In this document: positions 1 to 9,452 of the stretch, one piece after another
Layout of the letters: each line of letters begins with the position of its first letter
How positions within the stretch are numbered: position 1 is the first letter of the stretch
NCBI GenBank assembly: GCA_041396985.1
Contig: JAWKXO010000003.1
Coordinates: 186,001 to 250,000, forward strand
Source: Emcibacteraceae bacterium
Lineage (GTDB): Bacteria; Pseudomonadota; Alphaproteobacteria; Sphingomonadales; Emcibacteraceae
DNA: 64,000 nucleotides
Direction: 5' to 3'
The notes under the pieces: model-generated
Databases searched by the model: none
Seen by the model: the letters and a program-made list of their open reading frames with translations, nothing else
Told to the model about the DNA's origin: nothing
Position numbers and translations under genes: made by a program

Positions 1-3000
1 ACTGCTGACCTTGCCGCGGCCCTAACACCATCCTGATTAAAGCCAAGAACCGGATTAAACCCAATTTCTTCCAGTGGAACCCCCAAGCTTGCTTCATCAA
101 TTAAATGGCCATACTCTTCCAGCACGGCACGTCCATGACCTGATGTTATGTCAAATGCACGTTCTGCAGCATTCTGCATATTTGTGGCTGCAGCAGCGGC
201 CGCATCGGCGTTTCCATTTGCACGTGCCCTTGCCCAATCAAGTTTATAACTTTCATAGGCATTCATTGCTTCCCTATACTGGGTAACCAATGATTCATCG
301 GGGGTCATCAAGGCCCGCTGAATGGTTTTTGCATTTGCCGCCCGTTCCGCGGAAGTTGCACCAACTGTCGGCACGGTTCCCCCTGCATCATGAACTATTG
401 TGCGCTTAAAGCCATTTGGAAGGTCCTGGAAGCCAAAATTATTACTTTTCAGATCCAGAACAACAAACCCGCCTTCATTAATAAGGTCCTGTGCTCTGGA
501 AATTGACTCTACCTCATCCAGAGTCATTGGGGTTCGTGCTCCCCGTGCCTGACTGTATGTCGGAACGGGTGCTTTTTCAGCAATCCGAATATTTCTTCCG
601 GCAAGGACACCATTATCATTTGCAGCAGTTACCTGAAACTCGCCTCGTGCTTCCGGGGTATAAACAAAGTTATCTTTTACTTGTTTGGGCAGGTCAGTAA
701 AAGCTTGCGTTCCTACATTATCAAGTCTTGCGGTTACCGGGTCCACCTCTCTGCTTAATTTAATGACATTTCCCTGATTTTTACCGTTTAGATCATTCAC
801 TACGGTAAAGGATCCTCTGCCGACTTCATCCCCCACTTCCAGAACCTGACGCGATCCTGTTGCTGTATCTTCAAGTATTAGAAACCGTCCGGCCCTTGTG
901 GCCCGGACTGTCGGTGCAGTTGTTAAAGGCACCTGCATCAGGCCATTTTCTGTTCTGAAAACGCCAGGGGGTAAATTGCCCGCCGATGTGCCCGATGGGG
1001 CAGCCCCCGGTATATTATCAACAGGTCCAGCCACCGGTCCGTCAAACAAGGTACCATTCGGGCCGGCATTACCAAGATCCAGAGGGAGGCCACTTTCGCC
1101 GGGCCTTAATGGAAGATTTGTATTCGCGGCCGATGGCACTGGACGTGCGCCAGGTGCATTGGTTGGCGGTATGCCAACTGGCGGATTAGTTGGTGGAATA
1201 CCAATTTCATTAACTGGTATGCCAGATTCTCCCACTGCAAGAGGTGCATTGCTGTTGGCTGCCGAAGGTGCAGGACGGGCACCCGGCGCATTGGTTGGCG
1301 GAATGCCACTGCTGCTAGCGGGTGGCGATGCTGCGCCTGCATTGGTCGGTGGAATCTGTCCGCCGTTGCCACCTGCTACAGGCTGAGTTCCACCCGGGCC
1401 GGTTCTTGATGCGGCAGGGAAAGGTTCATCAAATGCATTTCTGAATTCAGGACCCAGCATTTCATCAAGCCCAATATAAGGACCTTCACGTGGAGGAAGC
1501 ACGGTTGTCGGGCTGGTGGTGCCAGGTCTTAAAGGTGTTGGTCTGGCCGGTGGATAGACCGGTGCCTTCGGCACTTCCCCAAATGCATTGGCAAATTCCG
1601 GACCGAGGATTTCATCAAGCCCCTGATAGGGGACACCTGTTGCATCTTTTGGAATATTCGGAACATCATCAAACGCATTGGCAAATTCGGGGCCCAATAA
1701 TTCGTCAAGGCCCTGGAAGGGACCGTCCCGTGGCGGCAGAGGTGCTGCTGGGGCGGCAGTTCCGGGTCTGAGAGGAGTGGGTCTGACGGGCGGGTAAACA
1801 GGTGCACGTGGTGTCGTGCCAAAGGCGTTGGCAAATTCAGGTCCCAGCAATTCATCCAGCCCCTGATAAGGCAGTGTATCCGAAGCCAATGTCGTAGCAG
1901 GCACCGGTCCATCCAGTGCCCCGGCAAATTCAGGACCAAGTAGCTCATCAAGTCCGATATAAGGACCATCCCGCGGTGGCAGAACGGTTGTCGGGCCTGT
2001 GGTTCCGGGTCTTAAGGGTGTCGGCCTGGCCGGTGGATAGACCGGCGCCTTTGGCACTTCCCCAAAGGCATTGGCAAATTCCGGACCCAAAAGTTCATCC
2101 AGTCCTTTATAAGCGCCGCCAGTAACCTCAGGAAGGTGGGCACTTTCCGTAAATCTGACTGTGTCTCCTACTATTTCTGCTCCGCGGGTAACATCCGTTG
2201 CAACAGCGCTACCCGTTCTGGCAGCATCATTTATTGCATTGGCGCCTCTCGCTGCTTCCTCCAGTATGTTTGCGGCCTGAGCAAGTTCATCTACCTTGTC
2301 CAGTCCGCGCAGAACCGTAATGATTTTACCACCGCCGCCAATAACCATTGCCGGATCGACAAATAATTCTGCACCGACTGCTGTGATTTCAGATGAGCCG
2401 GAGAAAGCATCGCTTAATGATCCGGTTTGATAGGCACTATTCAGTTGATCAAGTCCATCCGATATTTTTTTGCCTTCACCAATTACGAATTTCATTCCCA
2501 GGTCACCCCAGCTGGCTTCACCAAGGTTATTGATCGTATCAAGATTCTCAGAACCAAAGATGTCTACATTAAGCCCAGTTGCCTCATTGAAATAAAGCTG
2601 TAGCGTTTCGTAGTAAGTATCAAGCGACTGAACAATAAGAATATCAGCGAGCCCGACCAGACTTTTGACCGTACCTTTGCCGACACCATATAGTGCTCCG
2701 ACGCCTGATGAAATACCAACAGCCGTATTCTGGACAGCATCTGTTGTCGCATCATAGCCGGTGATGATGGATTCCCATATCGTTGGATCGGCTTCTTTAA
2801 AATCAATGCCATTCACGGCATTCTGAATTGTTGTGGCCGTTGCCTGCCGCTGTGAATTCAGGTCAGAATCTGACATGAGTTTGGCATTTGTCCGTTCTTC
2901 CAGATTGTCTTCGAAGGCAATTTCACCTAGTCCGTTCATTGTGCCGTAATATGTGATTTCCCGACGCACGTCTGCCGCAATAGCTTCACTTCCGGCAACG

Positions 3001-6000
3001 GTTCTTGCGTCAAAATCTTCCCAGTATTTTCGGGCTTCCTGAAGACGGGTAAGTTCACCTTTTGCCACTTCGGCATCTTCAGCACTGGTCGGGTTGTTAA
3101 TTCGATTTTGTATTTCTGCTTCGCGAGTGTCGAAAGCCTGACTCCGTGCTGACTGAATATTGCGGGCATTTCCAACCTGTGACTGAGCATCGGCATAGGC
3201 ATCAACATTTCGTTGAACTTCTTCCGCCCGTTTTTCATCATTAACCGCCCAGAGTTTTTTATTGGCTTCCTGCCAAGCTTCATAACGAAGCATTTCTTCA
3301 GTATTTCTGGCCCTTTGATCTGCCCGCAGACGGGACGTTCCCACTTCCAGTCCTTCTTTTAATCTATTTGCCTCAGCTTCCTCCTCATCATTCCAGATGG
3401 TCATGTCATTCAGTTCTTTGAGGCGCGTTTGCATATTAACAAGGTCTCTTTGGCGACTTTCAAGCATTTCTTTGGTTGAGCGCTGCCCTTGAGAACTATT
3501 GTTAAATTCTTCATATCTTGAATTCTGTTCCTTGAAATCATTGGCGGCTTCGCCAAGCTCAAGCTTCTGAATGAAATCAATTCTCTGATCAATACTCAGT
3601 TCGCTCCACTGTGGTATATTTTCCTGCAGCCACTCTGACCGTTCGTCTGAACTCAGTGATGACCAGCGCCAACCTTCAGGCGGACTGTTAATCAGTTCGT
3701 TAAAGGCCTTACGCTGCGCATCAACAAGGCTGTTGGCTTGTGTTGTCGCAAGCTGATCGAGTTTTGCAGCTTCGCTGTTTAGTCTGGCAGCCTCAGATTC
3801 CAATCTTTCGACCTCTGCCTGTGCTCTTGCCGCATCAGCCTCGGCATTCTGCGCTTTGGTTTCAAGGTTCTGGGCATCTTCCCTGATTTCAGTTTCTCTT
3901 GCTGTCAGTTCTGCTGCCCTTGCATCATCACGGGAAGCTTCTGTACGATAATCTTTTGCCTGCTCTTCTCTCTCTCTTGCATTTTGCAGGTTATCCTGGG
4001 CAGCGGCCCGTGCATCACGGGCCAAGGATTTATCATCTGTGCTATCCGCAATTGCATTAAACTGGGCAGCGGATTGCCTTAAACGTTCTGCCTGTGCTTC
4101 CAGATCTTCCGCTTTGGCGCGGTTTTTACTTGCCTGCTCTTCAGCATAATCAGCAAAGCCAACATATTCGTCCGCCTGGCGTTCTCTGGTTCCGACATTT
4201 TGATCGGCCTGACTGCGCTGAAATTCTGCTTCTTTTTGGGCCTGCTCTGCATCAAATCTGGCTGTGTCTATTTGGTTTTCAATGCGTAAAGCATCACTTC
4301 TGACTTCCCTTGCAGCCTGCTTGGTGGTTGAAATTAGTTCATGTTGGTCGGCAATAGTAGGGGTTGGTTTTGTTGCACTTGCGACCGCAATTGCCGCTCC
4401 GTGAGTGGCCTGTTCAGATAAGTCATTGGCGGCATCAGTAATATACTGGAAAAAGCCTCCGGGCTGTTCAAGAGGTGGTTCACTGATTAAAACCGGATCA
4501 CTGGCGACTTCGACTATTCTTTCCGTCGTGCTGTCGGTGCTGTTATTGGTGGTTTTTGCCTGTTGCGGTGAATTTGCCAGTTGCTGTTGCTGGTTTTGGG
4601 CATTTGTTACGGCATTACTGACACCCTCGGCGGCGGCGGCCCAAGTGGACGATGCTCCGATGGAATTGGCACTTAGTGCAAACCCACCTTCGGAATTGGT
4701 TGAAATATTAATGTCATTCTCAGCAAATTGACCGGTTATCCTGTCTACCACCTCATTATATTGACTGACCCTTGACTGTGCGCGTTCAATAGTTGCCGGA
4801 TCACCACCTGCCTGAGCCTCAGCAAGATTACTTTGTGCCTGCTGAAGATTGCTTGTCGCATTTACAAGATTGACCTGCGCCTGCGCCATTTCCCCGACCT
4901 GTTTTGCAAAGGCAGTTCTGTTAATGGTCCCATCTGCATTTAAGGGCAACCCATCGGTTAAATCAGCGGCCCATTGATTATGTGTATTAACAAGGTCGAC
5001 GGCATCGCTTGCTGCACCAATTGATTTTAGCCCGTTAAGCTCACTTTCAACTTCGCTTAAGCGTTTTGTCATATCCCGGTAAGCCTGATCAGCGCCAAAA
5101 ACGACACCAGTTCCGCTTGATCCCATAGGATTGAAATTCTCAATATTTTCCTGAAGCTGCTGCTGTTCTGCCTGAAGTGCTTTGTAACGATCAGTATATT
5201 GACCCCCAGGATCCTCGACCGTACCGCCAAGTCCGTTTCTGGCAGCAGTTACCCGGGTTTTGGCTTCATTAATCATATTGATTTCATTGTTAAGCTCTGC
5301 ATCCGTTAAATTGCTTAACCGTTGACGTTCGGCAAATTCACCTGAAATATTATCCAGTGCTTCCGAAATCTGGCGACTTGTCGCGTTGGTAACAGGCAGG
5401 CTTTTACCAGTTAATGCCTTTGTTGTATTACCGACATCACCGGCAAAGTTTCTTACGGCTTCCTCCGCAGTTTCTAGCTGTGTTCTAAGGTCTCTAACTT
5501 CATTTTCCAGATCAGATAAACTTTTCGGGTCAAAATCCGGGTTCTGGCGCGCTGCGTCTAGGGCATCCTGAGCACTGCTTGTCCGTGCTCTTAGGTCGGT
5601 TGCCTGGTTATTGGCATCAATATAATTGTTAAAAGCATCTGCTGCCTTGCGGGCATTTTCGTAATCATTCCATTCGTCCTGCATTCCATTTGCATAAAAT
5701 TGGGCTTTTAACGCTAAGCTGTCAGCGATCTGCGCATTATTTGCTGCAGCCTGCGCTTCTCTTTCTGCCTGTTCGATGGCCCGGTCATAGGCTTGATCCT
5801 GTCTTGAGCCTGATCCGCCCTGACGTCTTAAATTAAGCTGTTCTTCCCGCAGTCGATCAACTTCACTTTGAGCATTAGCAGCAGCTTGATGGGCCTCATT
5901 TCGCATGCGTTCTGTTTCGAAAACTGGATCACCCTGACGCATTGCGTCAAGACGGGCCTGATTTCTCTGGAAATCCTGGACCTGCCCCTGAAAGCGGGCC

Positions 6001-8432
6001 TGGTCTGCCTGAAACCGTCCTTCCTCTCTGGCAAGGTCGGTTATATTCCGTGAATTTTGCTGACGTTGTTCACGAATGGACCTGCATTCAGAACTACGGC
6101 AGTTTGGATCGCCGTTTCTGCGGGCTTCCTGTTCTGCCTTTCTTAAATCACGCTCTTCCTGTTCAAGCCTTGCACGGCGTTCCTGCTGTTCATTTCCTCT
6201 TTCTTCAAGTTCGTCACCTTGTTCATTTAGGTCTTCAGCACGCTGCCTCTGCTCTTCTTCTAATGCATCAATTGCTTTTTGACGGGCACTACGTTTATCC
6301 CTTCGCTTTTTCTCCTCGTCCGCCCGGTCAGCGTCTTCGTCCAGATCCTTTTCAATATCATCAAGGTCTTCTTTGGCTTTTTTCTCACCCTCATTTTTGG
6401 CATCATTTATTTCTTTATCGAGTTCATCGGCCACTTTATTTGCTGCTTCTTCGCACGCATTGGCCAGAATTTCGGGGCAGGGGCCGAAAACGTCTCCCAC
6501 AGCTTCTCCGTCATTTATATTTTTACTGGCACTTGCGACACTGTTGCTCAGGCTTGCAATTTGAGGGGATAAATTAGGGATTGTGTTACCGGCTTTTAGG
6601 CGGGCATTTTGAGTAAAAATGCTCATGCGTTGAGGATCCATCATCCCCTCACTTCCACCCATCTGGCCCATGGATACGCCCATCATGGAGTTATTATTGT
6701 CTTCAATAAGGGCTGTCGCGCGGGCCTGTGCCCCTTGCCGCAAACTGGAGGCTTCCTGTTGTTGCCGGATATATTCCTCGCGGCGACGTCTTTCCTCTTC
6801 AGCTGCTCTGGCGGCGGCGGCTTCCCGTTCTGCCTGTGACATCCCTGATGCAGAGGCTACCTGGTTTGATTTTACTGCTGCCGGTGTTGATGCCGGAGAA
6901 CTTTGTCCTTCATCTGTTTTTTCAGATGTTTCATCATCAGTCACAGTATCATCAGCACCATTTTCTGTACTCGCTGTCTTTGATGCATCAGCCATATTGA
7001 CTTCAGAGTTATCAGTGGTTGCAGTCTCTTCCCCGTCCGTTTCATTTGTTGATGCTGAAGTATCATCGGCAGCAGGAGCCTGATTTGTTGCTATGTTTGA
7101 ACCGCTATCTACTATTGTCTTTTTTGAACCAGTGTCACCAACTGTTGAACCGGAAGTGGTTGAATTAGGGATAGGAACGGCACTAGAAGTTGTTGGCGTT
7201 TTATCAACATCCGGAACACTACTGCTAAGAGTGGTATTAGAAGGTGTAGTTGTCGTAGATGTTGAATTTCCACCACTCACGACCGCTGGCGTTTCAATCG
7301 TTCCTTCCGTTGTCGTTGTGGTAAGTGTTTCCGTTATCGTTGTTTTGCTGTTTGGCGTTGTCGTTGTGGTAACGGTTGTATCAACTGTTTGTGTCGGTGT
7401 TGATGTAATTTTTGTACCGTTATCCAGAATTTGCGTTGTCGTATCGCCAACTGTGGTCTGTGTATCATTTGTTACTGTGGTTTGGCCGCCGGTAACAGTT
7501 GGTACAGCTATAGCTGTATTTGTTCCAGTATTGTTGGTTCCGGTACTGGTCCCTGAAGTTGTCTGCTGAGCTTGAGTAGCCTGGGTTGCTTGTTGTGCCT
7601 GTGTGGCGTAATTCATGCCACCGCCCGTTTCACTGCTGGTTACTATTGTTGGAGACTGGATCAAATTTTCAGTGACCGTTGTCGTCGTTGTTTCCGTAAT
7701 GACCGTTTTGCTGTCGGGAGTGGTTATAGTTGTGACCTCAGTATCAACTGTTTCTGTTGGTGTTGATGTTATTTTGGTCCCGTCAGCCAAAGATTGCGTT
7801 GTCGTGTCCCCAACCGTCGTTTGGGTATTATTTGTCACCGTCGTTTGGCCGCCACTGGCCGTTACCATATTCGGACTATAGCTATAAGTCGGTGATTGGG
7901 CTTGTGTAACATTGGTTGTTACTGGCTGACTTTGAATTGTGTAGGAAAACTGGCCTGATGCAGAATTGCTACCTAGTACATAGCCATTTGTTGTCGGTGT
8001 TACATCCAATCTCATCCAGCCTGATGGCGTTGGATCATTTGTCCCGACTGTTCTGACTTCTCCCGTATTGGGGTTGGCAACCACCTGGCTGCTTTCTGAA
8101 AGTTGTGAGAGCAGGTTTTGGTTTATTTGAATGTTGTTGATTAAATTCTGATAATTCTGGATAGCCGTCTGTTGGTCATTTTGAAGACTATTGTCCTGAA
8201 CCGTCTGACTGTTTGTTGATGTCCCGCCGTAGTAAGACGGAATATTCAGTGTTTCCTGAGCAATGGAATTTTGTACCGTGAGCAGGGGCGCTACAAACGG
8301 TATTATACAGTAAATCAAGGCATTTTTAGAAATAATTTTAATTTTCGATGATGAGAAACCAAGTCTATATGCCGTACAGTCAATAAGACTATTCCGTTTA
8401 TGCTCCCAATAATATCTAAAACCCTCCCACAT
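1..8432 (-). CDS. Giant exported repeat/coiled-coil protein with kinase-like region (partial, C-terminus beyond window)
   Basis: Reading the minus strand from ATG at 8432 gives an open frame with no stop down to base 1, at least 2810 codons. Residues about 30-60 form a hydrophobic stretch ending in an Ala-X-Ala-like SIAQ site, so export is likely. In order follow a Gln/Asn-rich part, two Thr-rich repeats (about 193-375), a Ser/Thr/acidic linker (to about 525), a very long charged Glu/Gln/Arg/Ala coiled-coil region (about 530-1880), Gly-rich hydrophobic segments (about 1898-1925 and 2020-2035), six PEFANAF-type repeats (about 2107-2335), a Pro-rich linker, and a kinase-like region (about 2530-2690: glycine loop G2538-R-G-S-F, K2558, D2660-L-K-x-N-N, H2681-D-A-G-G). 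The architecture recalls polymorphic toxins or surface effectors. I recognise no named family. The ATG has only a weak ribosome site (GGGA), so the start is uncertain. Confidence 0.85.
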   Translation of the reverse strand, partial: MWEGFRYYWEHKRNSLIDCTAYRLGFSSSKIKIISKNALIYCIIPFVAPLLTVQNSIAQETLNIPSYYGGTSTNSQTVQDNSLQNDQQTAIQNYQNLINNIQINQNLLSQLSESSQVVANPNTGEVRTVGTNDPTPSGWMRLDVTPTTNGYVLGSNSASGQFSYTIQSQPVTTNVTQAQSPTYSYSPNMVTASGGQTTVTNNTQTTVGDTTTQSLADGTKITSTPTETVDTEVTTITTPDSKTVITETTTTTVTENLIQSPTIVTSSETGGGMNYATQAQQATQATQAQQTTSGTSTGTNNTGTNTAIAVPTVTGGQTTVTNDTQTTVGDTTTQILDNGTKITSTPTQTVDTTVTTTTTPNSKTTITETLTTTTTEGTIETPAVVSGGNSTSTTTTPSNTTLSSSVPDVDKTPTTSSAVPIPNSTTSGSTVGDTGSKKTIVDSGSNIATNQAPAADDTSASTNETDGEETATTDNSEVNMADASKTASTENGADDTVTDDETSEKTDEGQSSPASTPAAVKSNQVASASGMSQAEREAAAARAAEEERRRREEYIRQQQEASSLRQGAQARATALIEDNNNSMMGVSMGQMGGSEGMMDPQRMSIFTQNARLKAGNTIPNLSPQIASLSNSVASASKNINDGEAVGDVFGPCPEILANACEEAANKVADELDKEINDAKNEGEKKAKEDLDDIEKDLDEDADRADEEKKRRDKRSARQKAIDALEEEQRQRAEDLNEQGDELEERGNEQQERRARLEQEERDLRKAEQEARRNGDPNCRSSECRSIREQRQQNSRNITDLAREEGRFQADQARFQGQVQDFQRNQARLDAMRQGDPVFETERMRNEAHQAAANAQSEVDRLREEQLNLRRQGGSGSRQDQAYDRAIEQAEREAQAAANNAQIADSLALKAQFYANGMQDEWNDYENARKAADAFNNYIDANNQATDLRARTSSAQDALDAARQNPDFDPKSLSDLENEVRDLRTQLETAEEAVRNFAGDVGNTTKALTGKSLPVTNATSRQISEALDNISGEFAERQRLSNLTDAELNNEINMINEAKTRVTAARNGLGGTVEDPGGQYTDRYKALQAEQQQLQENIENFNPMGSSGTGVVFGADQAYRDMTKRLSEVESELNGLKSIGAASDAVDLVNTHNQWAADLTDGLPLNADGTINRTAFAKQVGEMAQAQVNLVNATSNLQQAQSNLAEAQAGGDPATIERAQSRVSQYNEVVDRITGQFAENDINISTNSEGGFALSANSIGASSTWAAAAEGVSNAVTNAQNQQQQLANSPQQAKTTNNSTDSTTERIVEVASDPVLISEPPLEQPGGFFQYITDAANDLSEQATHGAAIAVASATKPTPTIADQHELISTTKQAAREVRSDALRIENQIDTARFDAEQAQKEAEFQRSQADQNVGTRERQADEYVGFADYAEEQASKNRAKAEDLEAQAERLRQSAAQFNAIADSTDDKSLARDARAAAQDNLQNAREREEQAKDYRTEASRDDARAAELTARETEIREDAQNLETKAQNAEADAARAQAEVERLESEAARLNSEAAKLDQLATTQANSLVDAQRKAFNELINSPPEGWRWSSLSSDERSEWLQENIPQWSELSIDQRIDFIQKLELGEAANDFKEQNSRYEEFNNSSQGQRSTKEMLESRQRDLVNMQTRLKELNDMTIWNDEEEAEANRLKEGLEVGTSRLRADQRARNTEEMLRYEAWQEANKKLWAVNDEKRAEEVQRNVDAYADAQSQVGNARNIQSARSQAFDTREAEIQNRINNPTSAEDAEVAKGELTRLQEARKYWEDFDARTVAGSEAIAADVRREITYYGTMNGLGEIAFEDNLEERTNAKLMSDSDLNSQRQATATTIQNAVNGIDFKEADPTIWESIITGYDATTDAVQNTAVGISSGVGALYGVGKGTVKSLVGLADILIVQSLDTYYETLQLYFNEATGLNVDIFGSENLDTINNLGEASWGDLGMKFVIGEGKKISDGLDQLNSAYQTGSLSDAFSGSSEITAVGAELFVDPAMVIGGGGKIITVLRGLDKVDELAQAANILEEAARGANAINDAARTGSAVATDVTRGAEIVGDTVRFTESAHLPEVTGGAYKGLDELLGPEFANAFGEVPKAPVYPPARPTPLRPGTTGPTTVLPPRDGPYIGLDELLGPEFAGALDGPVPATTLASDTLPYQGLDELLGPEFANAFGTTPRAPVYPPVRPTPLRPGTAAPAAPLPPRDGPFQGLDELLGPEFANAFDDVPNIPKDATGVPYQGLDEILGPEFANAFGEVPKAPVYPPARPTPLRPGTTSPTTVLPPREGPYIGLDEMLGPEFRNAFDEPFPAASRTGPGGTQPVAGGNGGQIPPTNAGAASPPASSSGIPPTNAPGARPAPSAANSNAPLAVGESGIPVNEIGIPPTNPPVGIPPTNAPGARPVPSAANTNLPLRPGESGLPLDLGNAGPNGTLFDGPVAGPVDNIPGAAPSGTSAGNLPPGVFRTENGLMQVPLTTAPTVRATRAGRFLILEDTATGSRQVLEVGDEVGRGSFTVVNDLNGKNQGNVIKLSREVDPVTARLDNVGTQAFTDLPKQVKDNFVYTPEARGEFQVTAANDNGVLAGRNIRIAEKAPVPTYSQARGARTPMTLDEVESISRAQDLINEGGFVVLDLKSNNFGFQDLPNGFKRTIVHDAGGTVPTVGATSAERAANAKTIQRALMTPDESLVTQYREAMNAYESYKLDWARARANGNADAAAAAATNMQNAAERAFDITSGHGRAVLEEYGHLIDEASLGVPLEEIGFNPVLGFNQDGVRAAARSA
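1431..2112 (-). repeat. Six in-frame repeats coding GLDE(L/I/M)LGPEF(A/R)NAF
   Basis: Inside the giant gene a 13-16 residue unit, GLDELLGPEFANAF with small changes, recurs six times. Copies lie near 2057-2112, 1919-1973, 1821-1875, 1672-1724, 1580-1633 and 1431-1485. Linkers alternate between two types. A long one reads APVYPPARPTPLRPGT and then a PPRDGP segment; a short one lacks this. Several linkers are nearly identical at DNA level, which suggests recent tandem duplication. The repeats lie just before the proline-rich linker and the kinase-like region and could be docking motifs, but their function is unknown. Confidence 0.85.
7311..7853 (-). repeat. Pair of ~180-bp Thr-rich coding repeats
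   Basis: Two copies (about 7672-7853 and 7311-7490) of a roughly 60-residue unit in the giant protein. Each begins GGQTTVTN and continues through TQTTVGDTTTQ, GTKITSTPT and TVDT to a run of Thr ending in ITET. The copies are separated by a Gln/Ala/Thr spacer. Such Thr-rich segments are usual in exported, possibly glycosylated stalk regions; here that is inference only. Confidence 0.8.
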
Positions 8433-8747
8433 GGTTTTTTCCCAATTATTGATGAATATCAATATTATAGAAGGCTGTAACTCAACCTGCTTAACTTACT
8501 TCAATCAGTGCCCATATATTTTTTGTTAATGTATTTTATTATTTTGAGTGCATTGTACTATAAAAAGAGAAAAGAGTCTAATCTGCTCGTACATATTCGT
8601 ACGGCTTTTTTTACCATGTTCTAATATAGAATCATTCCAATTTAATTTCCCATGTGATAGCCACATATATCATTCCCATAATGTAAATAAGAATGATGAT
8701 TTAAATTATACTCCAAATATTTCGGATACGATAATTTTAGGGCTTAT
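8433..8747. other. Intergenic region between Sel1 gene and giant gene
   Basis: AT-rich 315-base gap between two minus-strand genes. It must hold the promoter of the giant gene if that gene is not co-transcribed with the Sel1-repeat gene. I see no convincing -35/-10 pair. A weak plus-strand hairpin (CGTAC, 6-nt loop, GTACG at about 8588-8603) is followed by seven T, but no plus-strand gene precedes it. Confidence 0.4.
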
Positions 8748-9452
8748 TTATCTGTGCTCTCTTATCCATTTTTTAGCATCAGATTTGCTTTTAAGAATTT
8801 CATTTTCCGATAGATTTTTTTCTAAAATGAGCATTAAACTTTTTGCGTCACCCTCACCGTATGAGTCTGCAAGGACGGCCCACTTATAGGCTTTTAAAAA
8901 ATCCTGTTTTACACCATTTCCCTGATAGTATATTTTCGCAAGATTATATTGAGCACGGGCATGTTCCTGATCCGCGGCACGCTCATACCAATAGGCTGCA
9001 CTTTCAAGGTCTTTTGATGTTCCTTGGCCGGTTTCAAGTTTGAGACCTAAAAAATATTCTGCCCATGCATATCCCTGTTCAGCAGAAAGCCTATACCAGT
9101 TGACAGCCTGTTCATAATTAATCTCAACACCGCGACCTCTGTTATACATATTACCCAATATATATTGTGATTTGGGGTCGCCCAACGCCGCTGCGGCCTT
9201 ATACCATTTTAAAGCTTCCGGGTAGTTCTTAGGTACCCCTACCGAGTTTTCATACATATATCCAAGGGAATATGTTGCTTCCATATGACCTTCTGCAGCA
9301 GCCTTTTTAAATTCCGAAATGGCATAGTCAGATTGCCCGAACATCATGGCAATCACGCCATTTGAATAATCCGCTAAAGCATCGGCTGAACCTGTAAATG
9401 AAATGAAAAGAATTATAGGGAGTAATTTCAACTTCTTTTTCACAAATATCAT
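8748..9452 (-). CDS. Sel1-repeat (TPR-like) secreted protein
   Basis: A 234-residue protein. The N-terminus MIFVKKKLKLL plus a hydrophobic stretch ending SADALA is a Sec signal peptide, so a periplasmic location is likely. The rest is a run of about five Sel1-like repeats of roughly 36 residues, each with the A-x-x-x-LG-x-x-Y/M-x-x-G-x-GV signature (for example ATYSLGYMYENSVGV and AQYNLAKIYYQGNGV) followed by ALKWY/AVNWY/AAYWY. Sel1 repeats form an alpha-solenoid used for protein-protein contacts. It lies upstream of the giant exported protein on the same strand with a 315-base gap, so it may assist or accompany it; this is inference from position. Confidence 0.85.
   Translation of the reverse strand: MIFVKKKLKLLPIILFISFTGSADALADYSNGVIAMMFGQSDYAISEFKKAAAEGHMEATYSLGYMYENSVGVPKNYPEALKWYKAAAALGDPKSQYILGNMYNRGRGVEINYEQAVNWYRLSAEQGYAWAEYFLGLKLETGQGTSKDLESAAYWYERAADQEHARAQYNLAKIYYQGNGVKQDFLKAYKWAVLADSYGEGDAKSLMLILEKNLSENEILKSKSDAKKWIREHR

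Noticed and set aside
898..1386. Plus-strand frames in the first 8 kb (for example 898-1386, 5942-6577, 7093-7569)
   Set aside because: They are antisense shadows of the single continuous minus-strand frame; they have low-complexity Gly/Pro/Val-rich or Leu/His-rich products and no ribosome sites.
2136..2366. CRISPR or other short-repeat array in the first 8 kb
   Set aside because: Repeats there are protein-coding, of variable length and in frame, without uniform spacers.
8588..8610. Plus-strand terminator hairpin with T-run upstream of the giant gene
   Set aside because: The stem is only about 5 bp and no plus-strand gene ends before it.
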